The notes below the pieces were generated by a model that saw only the letters and a list, made by a program, of their open reading frames with translations, had not been told where the DNA came from and ran no database searches. Source: Caballeronia sp. Lep1P3 (GTDB taxonomy: Bacteria > Pseudomonadota > Gammaproteobacteria > Burkholderiales > Burkholderiaceae). From it: a stretch of 64,000 nt of DNA. How positions within the stretch are numbered: the first letter of the stretch is position 1; the number at the start of each line of letters is the position of its first letter. This document shows, piece by piece, positions 35,968 through 45,342 of the stretch. The translations under genes and the position numbers were made by a program. The DNA lies in the NCBI RefSeq assembly GCF_022879595.1, contig NZ_CP084267.1, positions 1 to 64,000 on the forward strand, in the 5' to 3' direction.

Positions 35968-37256
35968 GCGACAAAGCCACGAGCATGCTGATCGTCGCCG
36001 ACGACCTCTCGGGCGCCGCCGACTGCGCAATCGCGTTCGCGGCGGCGGGCCGCAAGACCGTCGTCACGCTAGACGCGTCCGCACCTGACAACGCCATCGT
36101 GATCGCCGCCGACACGGACACGCGCCGCCTCTCGCCCGCCGACGCCGCCGCGCGCGTCGCCGAGGTATGGCAGACGCTCTGCGCGCCCGGCCGCCGTCTC
36201 TACAAGAAAATCGATTCGACGCTGCGCGGCAACTGGACCGCCGAAGTCGCGGCGCTCGCGCGTCTCGCCGGCCCGGCGATCGTCGCGCCCGCGTTCCCCG
36301 CGACGGGCCGCACGGTGCGCGACGGCGGCGTGTTCGTGCATGGCGTGCCGCTCGATCAGACCGAGACGTGGCAACTCGAACACGCGGGCCGCGAAGCCGG
36401 CCTCGCGCCGATGCTTCAGGCAGCGGGCCTTTCGACTTCGCACGTCGCGCTGGATACGCTGCGCGGCGCGCCGCAGACGCTTGCCGCGACCATCGCGGCG
36501 GCGGCTTCGGACGGCGTGGGGGCGCTCATCGTCGATGCCGAAACCAGCGACGATCTCGCGTCGCTCGCGCGCATCACCGCATCGCTCGATACGCCGTTTT
36601 TCTGGGTCGGCTCGGGCGGTCTCGCGCGCGAACTCGCGGCGCTGCCCGATCTCTTCGCCACGCCGGCGTCGTCGGCTGCGCGCCTGCCTTCCGCGGATGT
36701 CGCGCACGGGCCGGTGCTCGCGCTCGTCGGCAGTCTCTCGGCGGTGTCGGAGCGGCAATGCGCGATGCTGCGCAGCGAGGCCGGCATAGTCGAGTTGATC
36801 GTGCCGCCCGCCGTGCTGCGCGATGGCGCGCGTCACGAAAGCTGGCAAGCGTGGGGCGACGACATCGGCGAGCGGCTGCGCGGCGGGCACGACCTGATCG
36901 TGCGAATCGGCCGCGACGACGCGTTCGATCCGTCCGAAGGCGCGCGCCTCTCGAATGCGCTCGCCGCACTCGTCGCGCCGCACTTCGGCGCGCTCGGCGG
37001 GCTGATCGCGACCGGCGGCGAAACCGCCCGCGCGATGCTCGCGGCGGCGAACGTCGGGAGCCTCGAACTCGTGCGCGAGATCGAGGCGGGCGTGGCGCTC
37101 GGGCGCGCGAGCGCATCGGACGCGGCGGGCGGCGCGGCCATCGTCACGAAAGCCGGCGCCTTCGGCAGCGAACACGCGCTCTACGGCGCGTACCGCCATC
37201 TGCGCGGACTGCCGAACGAAACTCTGCAGACGAGCATGCAAACCAGCGCCCGCTAA
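35964..37256 (+). CDS. dtnK: Four-carbon acid sugar kinase (DtnK/OtnK family)
   Basis: 430 residues of the DUF1537/four-carbon acid sugar kinase family: N-terminal substrate domain ([44 protein letters not shown]) and C-terminal nucleotide domain ([23 protein letters not shown]). It phosphorylates D-threonate or D-erythronate at O4 with ATP. Paired with PdxA2 it would give dihydroxyacetone phosphate and CO2. It is coupled to the transporter by a 4-base overlap. Threonate versus erythronate specificity cannot be decided here. Confidence 0.88.
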   Translation: MSDKATSMLIVADDLSGAADCAIAFAAAGRKTVVTLDASAPDNAIVIAADTDTRRLSPADAAARVAEVWQTLCAPGRRLYKKIDSTLRGNWTAEVAALARLAGPAIVAPAFPATGRTVRDGGVFVHGVPLDQTETWQLEHAGREAGLAPMLQAAGLSTSHVALDTLRGAPQTLAATIAAAASDGVGALIVDAETSDDLASLARITASLDTPFFWVGSGGLARELAALPDLFATPASSAARLPSADVAHGPVLALVGSLSAVSERQCAMLRSEAGIVELIVPPAVLRDGARHESWQAWGDDIGERLRGGHDLIVRIGRDDAFDPSEGARLSNALAALVAPHFGALGGLIATGGETARAMLAAANVGSLELVREIEAGVALGRASASDAAGGAAIVTKAGAFGSEHALYGAYRHLRGLPNETLQTSMQTSAR

Positions 37257-37257
37257 C

Positions 37258-37277
37258 GAACACAACGGAACACAACG
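37258..37277 (+). repeat. Two exact tandem copies of GAACACAACG
   Basis: A 10-bp direct repeat directly after the kinase stop codon, in the 57-base gap before pdxA2. Function unknown. Confidence 0.4.
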
Positions 37278-37313
37278 CGGACCACGCGAAACCCTCAACA
37301 TCAACGAACCATC

Positions 37314-38315
37314 ATGACCAACTATCTTCCCGTAATCGGCATCACGATGGGCGACGCGAGCGGCGTGGGCCCGGAAATCGTCGTCAAGAGCCTCGCGCAC
37401 GCCACGGTGTACGCGCAGTGCCGCCCGCTCGTGATCGGCGATGCCAAGCGTCTCGAGCGCGCCATCGAGATCACCGGCGTGAAGGCGACAGTGCGGCGCG
37501 TGAAGGACGCCTCCGAAGCGCGCTACGAACCGGGCGCGATCGACTGCATCGACCTCGGGCTGATTCCCGACGATCTGCCGTTCGGCCAGCTTTCCGCCGT
37601 CGCGGGCGACGCCGCGTATCAGTACATTGCGCGCGCCGTCGAACTCGCGCAGGCGAACCAGATCGACGCGATCTGCACCGCGCCGCTCAACAAGGAAGCG
37701 CTGCACGCGGGCGGCCACAAGTTCCCGGGCCACACGGAGATGCTCGCGCATCTCACGGGCGTCGACGAAGTGTCGATGATGCTCGTCGCGCCCAAGCTGC
37801 GCGTGATTCACGTGACGACGCATATCGGCATCATCGACGCGATCCGCAAGATCGAGCCGGGCCTCGTTCAGCGCACGATCGAGCGCGGCAACGCGACGCT
37901 CGTGAAGGCGGGCATCGCGAAGCCGCGCATCGGCGTGTGCGGCATCAATCCGCATGCGGGCGAGAACGGGCTTTTCGGCTACGGCGAGGAAGAAGAGAAG
38001 ATCATTCCGGCGGTGAAGGCGCTGCAGGAGCAAGGGCTGGACGTGACCGGCCCGCTGCCCGCCGATACGCTTTTTTATCGCGCGGGGCGCGGCGACTTCG
38101 ATCTCGTCGTCGCGATGTATCACGATCAGGGCCACGGCCCGGTGAAGGTGCTCGGGCTGGAAGCGGGCGTCAACGTGACGGTCGGGCTAGACGTGATCCG
38201 CACGTCGGTGGATCACGGCACCGCGTTCGACATCGCCGGCAAGGGCATCGCCGATGAAGGCAGCCTGCTCGAAGCGCTGCGCCAGGGCGCGGAACTGGCG
38301 ACGCGGCGCGGCTGA
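37314..38315 (+). CDS. pdxA2: 4-phospho-D-threonate 3-dehydrogenase (PdxA2)
   Basis: 333 residues of the PdxA family. Family segments are ITMGDASGVGPEI, TAPLNKEALHAGGHKFPGHTE, GINPHAGENGLFG, AMYHDQGHGPVK and RTSVDHGTAFDIAG, containing the metal-binding His residues. Linkage to a four-carbon acid sugar kinase, a sugar-acid transporter and a DeoR regulator marks it as PdxA2 rather than the vitamin B6 enzyme PdxA. It oxidises 4-phospho-D-threonate (or erythronate) with NAD; the product decarboxylates to dihydroxyacetone phosphate. Confidence 0.9.
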   Translation: MTNYLPVIGITMGDASGVGPEIVVKSLAHATVYAQCRPLVIGDAKRLERAIEITGVKATVRRVKDASEARYEPGAIDCIDLGLIPDDLPFGQLSAVAGDAAYQYIARAVELAQANQIDAICTAPLNKEALHAGGHKFPGHTEMLAHLTGVDEVSMMLVAPKLRVIHVTTHIGIIDAIRKIEPGLVQRTIERGNATLVKAGIAKPRIGVCGINPHAGENGLFGYGEEEEKIIPAVKALQEQGLDVTGPLPADTLFYRAGRGDFDLVVAMYHDQGHGPVKVLGLEAGVNVTVGLDVIRTSVDHGTAFDIAGKGIADEGSLLEALRQGAELATRRG

Positions 38316-38413
38316 ACGCAAAGTGTCACGGTGACGTGAGCCGGACTTGATCCGGGAAAACATCGCGAATCGGCGCGACAATGGCGCGTCCCCCTCGCGC
38401 CATCTTTCCGATC

Positions 38414-39793
38414 ATGCCCGCATCCTTCGATACGCTGCAGTCGATCTGGCGTCTCGCCGCCCTGCCCGGCGACGCCCTCTCCTTCGTCGACCTGCCGGGC
38501 CGCGACCCGGTTTTTCCTTCCACGTTCGCGGTCGGCACCGCGGCGCAGTCCACCATTGCCGCCGCCGCGCTCGCCGCGTGCGAACTCGCCCATGCGCGCG
38601 GCGCGCCGCGCCAGCGCGTGTCGGTCGACATGACGCACGCGGCCATCGAATGCACCGGGCATTTCACGCTCGACGGCAAGGAGCCGGAGACGTGGGGCCC
38701 GTTCTCCGGCCTCTACCGCGCCGCCGACGGCTACGTGCGCATCCACGCGAACTTCGAGCATCATCAGGACGGCGCGCTGCGCGTGCTCGGCCTCGACCCG
38801 CGCACTGCCACGCGCGCGGATGCCGAGCGCGCGCTTTCCGACTGGCGCGCGAGCGATTTCGAGGAAGCGTGCGCGCAACGCGGCCTCGTCGTGACGATGC
38901 TGCGCAGCTTCGATCAGTGGGACGCGACGCCGCAAGGCGCCGCACTCGCCACAGAGCCGTTGATGACTATCACGCGCTTGGGCGACGCACCCGCGCGCAC
39001 GCTGCCGCCGCTGCCCGCCGATGCGCGTCCGCTTTCCGGCGTGCGCGTGCTCGACTTCACGCGCATTCTGGCCGGCCCGGTCGGCGGGCGCGCACTGGCC
39101 GCGTTCGGCGCGGACGTGATGCTCGTGAACGCGCCGCATCTGCCGAACATTGCGGCGATCGCGGATATGAGCCGCGGAAAGCGCTCCGTGCTGCTGGACT
39201 TGCGCGGCGAGCGCGGACGCGCGGCGCTGTGGCGTCTCATCGACGAGGCGCATGTGTTTTCGCAGGGTTATCGGCCGGGCGGTCTCGCCGCGCTCGGCTT
39301 CGGGCCTGAGGCGCTGGCTGAGCGGCGGCCGGGCATCGTCTATGTCTCGCTGACGGCTTACGGCACCGAAGGGCCGTGGGCCGCGCGTCGCGGTTTCGAT
39401 TCGCTCGTGCAGACGGCGATGGGCTTCAATGCAGCCGAGGGCGAAGCCGATGGCGCGGACAAGCCGCGCACGCTGCCGATGCAGATGCTCGACATGGCGA
39501 GCGGCTTCCTGATGGCCTTCGGCGCGGCCGCCGCGCTCTGGAAACAGCAGCGCGAAGGCGGAAGCTGGCATGTGCAGGTGTCGCTCGCGCAGACGGGGCA
39601 TTGGCTGCGCAGCCTCGGGCGCATCGAAGGCGGGCTTAAGACCGCGAAGCCGGATTTCGCGCCGTATCTCGAATGCGCGCCCTCGGGTTTCGGCGAACTC
39701 GAAGCGGTGCGCCCGAGCGCGCAATTCGCGCGAACGCCTGCGGGCTACGACCGGCCCGCCGCGCCGCCGGGAACGTCGGAGCCTCGCTGGTAG
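38414..39793 (+). CDS. CoA-transferase family III (CaiB/BaiF) protein
   Basis: 459 residues. The typical N-terminal family block (LSGVRVLDFTRILAGPVGG, MSRGKRSVLLDLR, LTAYGTEGPWAARRGFD) starts only near residue 215, while the first 200 residues look like the later family block (VSVDMTHAAIECTG, GLYRAADGYVRIHANFEHHQ). The two halves thus seem to be in swapped order or a decayed fusion. Function would be transfer of CoA between organic acids. Start choice is weak: neither ATG 38414 nor ATG 38381 has a clear Shine-Dalgarno. No linked substrate pathway is visible. Confidence 0.8.
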   Translation: MPASFDTLQSIWRLAALPGDALSFVDLPGRDPVFPSTFAVGTAAQSTIAAAALAACELAHARGAPRQRVSVDMTHAAIECTGHFTLDGKEPETWGPFSGLYRAADGYVRIHANFEHHQDGALRVLGLDPRTATRADAERALSDWRASDFEEACAQRGLVVTMLRSFDQWDATPQGAALATEPLMTITRLGDAPARTLPPLPADARPLSGVRVLDFTRILAGPVGGRALAAFGADVMLVNAPHLPNIAAIADMSRGKRSVLLDLRGERGRAALWRLIDEAHVFSQGYRPGGLAALGFGPEALAERRPGIVYVSLTAYGTEGPWAARRGFDSLVQTAMGFNAAEGEADGADKPRTLPMQMLDMASGFLMAFGAAAALWKQQREGGSWHVQVSLAQTGHWLRSLGRIEGGLKTAKPDFAPYLECAPSGFGELEAVRPSAQFARTPAGYDRPAAPPGTSEPRW

Positions 39794-39829
39794 AGCGCAT
39801 ATCGAACGTTTTGGCGGACAGGTCGCGTG

Positions 39830-40222
39830 TCATGCATCTCGGCGCTTGCTCGACTTGCCTGTCTTCGTGCGGTTGAAGTCGATGGCAGCGCGCACGAGTT
39901 TCGTGAGTCGCGGGGCATCGACCTTGTCGCCTTCGAGGAAGTCGATCGCGCGTCTCGCGTTGCCGTCGAGTCCCGCGTTGAAGAGCTTGTCGGGATCGGC
40001 CAGCGACGCGCCGTGCGCGAACGTCAGTTTCACCTTGCCCTTGTGCGCGTTCGCGACCGCGACCATTCCGTCGCGGTACCACACGGGGCTTCCCATGTAC
40101 CTCCATTCCTCGGCGATGTCCTGATCCGCCGCGAGGATGCTCTCGCGCACGGCCGCGAGCGTCTCGCCGCGCCAGTCCGTGAGTTCCGCGATCATCCGGT
40201 CGATGTGATCGGCTGCGTTCAT
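39830..40222 (-). CDS. DUF1801 domain protein
   Basis: 130 residues. The segment EEWRYMGSPVWYRDGMVAVANAH and the pattern KVKLTFAHGASL fit the DUF1801/YdhG-like fold, with the usual Lys/Arg-rich C-terminus. Function is not established for the family. ATG 40222 follows GGAGAACGA. It stands alone, converging on the CoA-transferase gene. Confidence 0.75.
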   Translation of the reverse strand: MNAADHIDRMIAELTDWRGETLAAVRESILAADQDIAEEWRYMGSPVWYRDGMVAVANAHKGKVKLTFAHGASLADPDKLFNAGLDGNARRAIDFLEGDKVDAPRLTKLVRAAIDFNRTKTGKSSKRRDA

Positions 40223-40254
40223 TCGTTCTCCATGTCGAGTTCACTGAGCGGCGA

Positions 40255-40806
40255 TCACGATACGGCTCGCGCGTTCGCTCGCGCCATCTGGCGTTGAACT
40301 GACGATGGCGCTGCAAGTTCGTTTACGCGTCGTGAAGCAGCGTAGCGCGCGGCATGATCGCGGGCATCGGGTCGGTGGAGCCGCAGAGGGAGATTGGCGG
40401 CGAAATCGACGTCTGCATGCACTACCGTTCGCCCCTGCGTGCCCGCAATGCCCGAGCCGATCACATTCGCGTCACCCGTGCGGCTCGTGATCAAGACGCT
40501 GCCGCCCGTGATCACCGACGCCGTCTGCGTCGTGGAAGCTCCGTTGCTACTGCCCTGACTGCTCGACGCGTTCAACGGCGAAGCGTTGACGCCGCCATTG
40601 TTCGCTGCGCCGCTGCCCCAGCGCGTCGCATCGCCGAGGTTCGGACTGGCGAACTGCAGGCTCGTGCTCGAACTGCTTACTTCGGTAGGCGAAGCACATA
40701 AAGCCCTGCCTGCTGTACTGCCGAGGTAATGCTGTAGTTCGGGAACGTCGAATGGAGCGTCCGCAAATTCATCGGCGTATAGGTCACGCCTGCAGCCGTC
40801 GAAGTT
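40255..40806 (-). pseudogene. Remnants of a filamentous haemagglutinin/CdiA-type exoprotein
   Basis: Two short stretches in different frames read as haemagglutinin-repeat sequence: QTASVITGGSVLITSRTGD followed by NVIGSGIAGTQG (about 40440-40560), and YSITSAVQQAGL further upstream (about 40690-40730). There is no start, stops and frame changes break the rest, and the 3' part has run into unrelated codons. It lies directly downstream of the immunity gene, where displaced cdiA fragments are often found. Confidence 0.65.
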
Positions 40807-40809
40807 TAA

Positions 40810-41127
40810 TCACTCAGGGAAGCTAATTAATGGCGAGAAGTCTACCTTCCAGACGTCTAGCTCGTACAGATCTCCATCACCGTCTAAGTTCAGGGTCGCA
40901 ACAACAGTTACTCCATCCTGATCGGCAAACTTCTTTTCCGCTAGTGCTGTACCTAATGAACGATCGTCTTTAGACGAGGTGAATCTCAATCCCCCCATCC
41001 CACCATCGTCCATTTCTTCCACGAACCTATCCACAAGGCTTGATGCGAGTCTTCCCTCATCAGGCTTGCCCTTCAGCATTTCTCTAATGAAGGCAAGTTC
41101 AACAGGAAGTAATTTGCGCATACTCAT
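40810..41127 (-). CDS. CdiI-like immunity protein (DUF6984-like)
   Basis: 105 residues, acidic, starting MSMRKLLPVELAFIREML and probably of the DUF6984 group found next to polymorphic toxins. Its ATG overlaps the cdiA stop (ATGA), the normal coupling of a contact-dependent toxin and its immunity gene. It would bind the toxin domain encoded just upstream and protect the cell. Base composition here is lower in GC than around it, as is common for exchanged toxin-immunity cassettes. The reading frame is intact although cdiA is damaged. Confidence 0.7.
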   Translation of the reverse strand: MSMRKLLPVELAFIREMLKGKPDEGRLASSLVDRFVEEMDDGGMGGLRFTSSKDDRSLGTALAEKKFADQDGVTVVATLNLDGDGDLYELDVWKVDFSPLISFPE

Positions 41128-43476
41128 TTCGTCCTCGGCGGAGTGATACGTCCCACATTGACCGTTCCATCGGGCAACTTAAATGCGCTGTAATCGAGCT
41201 TTGCGCCATTCACAACAACTGATCCGGTGTATTGACCTTGAGGAAGAGAACTAGCAATGCCTGATAGATCCGACTGAATCGCGTTCTGTACAACCTGACG
41301 ATCAAATCCAGCCCCCTCGATATGGCGGAACGTGTGGCTTATTTGATTCTCAACTTTGCCAAACTGAATCGCGTCACCTACTATCGCTTCAGCCGCTGCG
41401 CCTTTTCCCACGCCTCTGGTTGCCAGCACCGCAGCAAAGAACTCCACGCCCGGCCCAATCTGATCGCCCGCTGCATATGGCACGCGAAGCCCATCCAGCG
41501 AGATATACCCCGGATCGCCCGGCGTTGCAAAGGGCCCGCCATTGGGCAGGTTCACGGCCATCTCGGCTATCGAAACGACCCCGTTTCGGATCCCCGCCGA
41601 TATTGACCCGGGTGTGCTCCCTTCACACTTTAGATTCGTGCAATGCGCCTCAGCGTTGTACATGTCGACAGCTGAACCCGCCGCCGCGCCACTTCCACCA
41701 CCCACTGCCGCGCCTGCTCCTGTTGCCAGCACATTCGCAATGATATTTCCAAGCGCCCGATCTGCGTCCGCGTTACCCGTCGGACTCCCGCCCGTGATCG
41801 CATTGCTCACATCGTTCAAGTTGCCAGCCAGCGCCGCCGATACCCCGGCGCCAGCCGCGCCTCCAGCCACGCTTCCACCGCCCAAGCCAGCAACCGCCGC
41901 CCCGCCCGCGATGTGCATCGCAATCCGATACTCGCCGCCTTCCTTCCACTTATCGGCCGTCGCCTGATCGCCCGCGGCCTCAGCCGCCTGTTTCTGCCGC
42001 TCGGCATAGTTCCCGATCTGCGTGGCCACCGTCTGCGCCACGATCGCCGCCGCCTGCTGCGTGCTCGCCTGCTGGTTCAGCAGGTTCTGAAGATCCGGCA
42101 GCTTGCTGACCGTCCCGTTCAAGTCCGCCGTATCACGATTCAGACTCGCCACATCCTGCGTCTGATGATCCTTATCCGTGATGGTAATCGTGACCGCGCC
42201 GTTGCCGCCGATGTCGCCGCCTGCGCCGTTGTTCAGCAGGCCGACGGTCGTCACCCTGACGCCGTCCGCGCCGAGCGAAGTGACATGTCCTCCGGTGTTA
42301 TCGAACGAGCCCGACGTCGACGACAACGCGCCATTGGCCTGCATCGTGCCGTTCTGGTTGTTGGTCGCGCCCGACACGTTCTCGGTCAGCGCGCCGCCCG
42401 ACACCATCTGGCCATTGCGGTTGGAGAGCGCGCCCGCCGTGACGGTCTGCGCGCCGCCCGAGGACATCGCGCCGTTATCGTTCGTGAGCGTGCCGCTGGT
42501 GCGCGCATTGAGCGTGCTGCCTGCGGTCGTGGTCGCGCCAGACAGATTCAGTTGGCCCGAGTTGGCCGCGAGCACAATCGCGTTATTCGCCGATGTCGTG
42601 CTGCCCGCGAGATTGACTGCGCTGCCGCTCACGGTCGCATTGCCGCCGGCCACGTTGCGGCCCGTCGCGCTCACGTTACCGGATGCGCTCACGCTCAGGT
42701 CGCCGGACTGCGCGAGCGACCCATCGCCGTTTATGCCAGCGGCGAGCGTGCCCGTCGAGCCGACACTTGCCGCATTGATCGTCGTATTGTTCTGCGCGGC
42801 CAGCAAACCGCTGTTGGTCAGCGCGCCCGATGTGCTCGCGTTGACACTGCCCTGCGCGTAGGTCGTACCTGTGTTGTCGATGCCATCGCGCGCCGACGCA
42901 TTGACATTACCGCTCGAATTCGTGGTGCCCGCCAGAACCAGCTTGCCGTTCGACTGAAGCGTCAGATCGCCCGCCTGCGCAGCGAGGATGCCTTTGTTCG
43001 AAACACCGACACCGTATTCGTTGCCAACCAGCATGATCCGGTTGCCCCGGTGACAGGTTGGGATTCCCGTTGATGTAGCCGGCTTGTTGCGTCTGAACGA
43101 GGGTCGGCGAATTGTTCAGAATCGCGCCCTTGGCCGGCACGTCGAATTGCGAGAACGTACCCACAGACACGCCCGCTGCGGACGGCCGGGCAATGTTGAC
43201 TTGCGCCAAGCCATTCTGTGTCTGAATGACCTGTGCGCCCGAACCGGGCGCAGCTACGATCTGCGCGACTGACAACGTCGATGTGGTTCCGAGCAGCAGC
43301 ATGGCGGCCCACGCCATCGCGCTGACTGAAAGAGTGATGACGGATCCGGCAGACGTGCGACGCGCGACGCCTTCCCCTTGTGCCGATTCATTACCGCGAG
43401 CGGTTGCAAACTCAGCCACCGCAACGAGCATGCGGCGGACTCGGCTAAAAACGAGCCGATAGGACTGCTTATTCAT
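41124..43476 (-). pseudogene. cdiA-like two-partner-secretion exoprotein gene with internal deletion and frameshift
   Basis: The first part (43476 to about 43045) encodes an extended signal peptide (MNKQSYRLVFSRVRRMLVAVAE) and the start of the TPS domain (GAQVIQTQNGLAQVNIAR, GYINGNPNLSPGQ). At about 43035-43047 it jumps out of frame into IMLVGNEYGVGVSNKG, which in intact relatives lies some 200 residues further on. The second frame (43034-41124) holds haemagglutinin repeats, a pretoxin region with the motif VDMYN (compare ELYN/VENN) and a C-terminal domain ending PDGTVNVGRITPPRTK. As it stands no full protein can be made or secreted; no cdiB gene is adjacent. Confidence 0.8.
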
Positions 43477-43553
43477 TTCTTGTTACTTTTTGTCGACCGG
43501 CGCCGGACAGTGCTGTCCAGCCAATCAAATAGTTTCGCCGAGCTTACAGTCGG

Positions 43554-44310
43554 CTAATATGGGATTGCTCCGAATCGGCTGTCTGTTTGACGGCGGGCTA
43601 CTGACGCACCGACGGGATTGTCAGTGCCCGCCCCAATGTCCGGATACGAGGCGGTCACGTCAGCCGGCCCGCCGAACAGTTCCGCGCCTGTCGCCACATC
43701 GAGCGCATGAAGGCGCTGGTGACAGCGGCCCGCGCCGTCCTTCGACATGCCCACGACATACATCGCGCCATGCGGACCGCGCGTCCGGTCGATGACGGGC
43801 GTCGCCGTGATGCCGATGCTTGGCGCGATCTGCGTGCAGCTGCGCGCGTCGCTGGGTGTTTCGCCGGTCGCGAGCGTGGACGTTTTCCAGAGCGTCGCGC
43901 CGGTATCCGGGTCGAATGCGTAGACGCTCGCGTTCTCGGTCGCGGCATAGACGACATTTCGCGCGCCGCCCGCGACCGGCACGCCCGCGAGAAAGAGCGG
44001 CTCGAATCGACGGCGCCGTCGACCGGATACACGGCGAGCTTGCCGAAAGTGGCGGAATTGACGTTGGCAGGCGCGAGCACCGTTTCGGCGAGTTGCTGCC
44101 CGGTGCGGCCGATGTCGTTGTGGTAGGTCGCGACATCCATCGAATGCGTGGCGGGCAGCGTCGCTCCGCGCCCGATCCGCCGCTGCCCGAAGTCGACGCG
44201 GAATTCGAAGAACCGCCGCCGCTGCATCCACCCGCGACCGCCGCCGCGATCGTGGCCGCGCAGAGAAAAGACAGAACCGCCCGCCCCAAGAGATGCCGTT
44301 TCATGTGCAT
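43554..44310 (-). pseudogene. Broken beta-propeller (PQQ-like) lipoprotein gene
   Basis: Three consecutive frames together read as one protein: a lipoprotein signal (MKRHLLGRAVLSFLC, lipobox-like AGGCSGGG), then DVATYHNDIGRTGQQLAETV and SATFGKLAVYPVDG in a second frame, then AGGARNVVYAATENASVYAF and RTRGPHGAMYVVGMSKDG in a third. At least two frameshifts separate them. The C-terminus is cut off close to the start of the cdiA region. The family consists of secreted propeller proteins of unknown role. Confidence 0.75.
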
Positions 44311-44366
44311 CCCGCTTCTCCGATCGCCCTGCCGCGCGGCGATCAACGGCCCGTTTCCATCCGCCT

Positions 44367-44395
44367 TTGCTGCGTTGCATCAATCGTGCTAAGAT
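44367..44395 (+). promoter_or_regulatory. Sigma-70-like promoter of the 37-residue small protein
   Basis: TTGCTG (44367-44372), 17-base spacer, TAAGAT (44390-44395). Transcription would start near 44402, right at the palindrome 44403-44416. Confidence 0.5.
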
Positions 44396-44402
44396 ACGGG
44401 TT

Positions 44403-44416
44403 ACTACCTAGGTAGT
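44403..44416. promoter_or_regulatory. Perfect 14-bp palindrome ACTACCTAGGTAGT (operator)
   Basis: It lies at the predicted transcription start of the next small gene, an ideal place for repression. The form and size fit MarR- or TetR-type sites; the factor is unknown. Confidence 0.55.
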
Positions 44417-44451
44417 TAACCTAGCCGCATAACGGATCAAGGAGTTACGTC

Positions 44452-44565
44452 ATGGGAATCATTGCCCCGCTCTTCTCGCTCATCGCCGACGCCGTGCGCG
44501 ATGCACTGAAAGCCCGCGCGAAAGTCAGCGCGCTGATGGCCGAGGCTTATCGCCGCGCGATGTAA
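44452..44565 (+). CDS. 37-residue small protein
   Basis: The product starts MGIIAPLFSLIADAVRDALK and ends in Ala/Arg-rich helix (AEAYRRAM); it would form one amphipathic helix. GGAG lies 8 bases before the ATG, and a sigma-70-like promoter plus a perfect palindrome lie upstream, so expression is likely. No family recognised. It may be a membrane-associated regulatory peptide, but nothing proves this. Confidence 0.5.
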   Translation: MGIIAPLFSLIADAVRDALKARAKVSALMAEAYRRAM

Positions 44566-44569
44566 GCCC

Positions 44570-44893
44570 CTAGCGCGGCCGCGGCCAGCGCCCGCCGCGC
44601 ACCATCGCGGCGTGCGTGTCCGAAACCAGCGCGGCTTTCAGGTCGCTGCGCTCGGAAAAACGCGGCGCGTCGCACCATAGAAGAAACTCGTCGCGCCACG
44701 CGCCCCACGCGTTCTCGTCGAAATCGAAATCTTCGTCGATGCAGCCGTTGTCGCGCAGATACGCCCCGACCACCTGCGTGCCGTTCCAATAGGCAACGGC
44801 CACATCGGTCAGATCGGCGGTCATGCCGCGCGGCAGATCACGGAGCAGCATGCCGACATGCGACTTGAACGATGCGAATTCGGTCGGTCTCAT
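44570..44893 (-). CDS. Hypothetical protein
   Basis: 107 residues starting MRPTEFASFKSHVGMLLRD. The middle is acidic (CIDEDFDFDENAWGAWRDEF) and the C-terminus is basic. ATG 44893 is preceded by GGAGCAGAAG. No family, signal peptide or membrane segment is recognised. It ends 5 bases from the 37-residue gene on the other strand. Confidence 0.55.
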   Translation of the reverse strand: MRPTEFASFKSHVGMLLRDLPRGMTADLTDVAVAYWNGTQVVGAYLRDNGCIDEDFDFDENAWGAWRDEFLLWCDAPRFSERSDLKAALVSDTHAAMVRGGRWPRPR

Positions 44894-44942
44894 CTTCTGC
44901 TCCGCTCAAAAAGTGCGTTGAAAATGATGCGCGGCGCGCCCT

Positions 44943-45191
44943 TCAGCCGAACGCGCCCTTGTTCAGATCCTTCTCGAACGCCGCGACCCATGCGGTGCCG
45001 TGCCCGATGCGATACTCGCGCTCCTTCAGCGTCGAGCGCCGCACGATCGTGACGTGTCCCTGCAACGGGTAGACATCGTCCACGACCTCCGATTCCCCTG
45101 CCTCCTGCACGAGGAAATCGCTCGCCTCAAGCCGATGGCGCGCGAGGATCGCGAGAAAATCGGCTTTTTCGTCCGGCGCGATCACTGACAT
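44943..45191 (-). CDS. Hypothetical protein
   Basis: 82 residues starting MSVIAPDEKADFLAILARHR, with a compact alpha/beta-like composition (QGHVTIVRRSTLKEREYRIG). GGAGGG stands before the ATG at 45191. No family recognised. It is 49 bases upstream of the other hypothetical gene on the same strand, so the two may be co-transcribed. Confidence 0.6.
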   Translation of the reverse strand: MSVIAPDEKADFLAILARHRLEASDFLVQEAGESEVVDDVYPLQGHVTIVRRSTLKEREYRIGHGTAWVAAFEKDLNKGAFG

Positions 45192-45342
45192 GGCGGCCCT
45201 CCACCATCGAACGCTGCTTATTCAAGGTAGCACACGCACGCGCGAACGGAGAAGCCAATCGCGCCGCGCGCGCCCACGCGCACGCGCGGCGCACGCGGAT
45301 TGCTAAGGAAGGCGGCCATGCATTTCAGCGGAGAAGTTGCCG

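Noticed and set aside
40255..40575. An intact 106-residue gene downstream of the immunity gene
   Set aside because: The sequence starts inside haemagglutinin-repeat sequence and ends in unrelated Arg-rich codons; it is a fragment.
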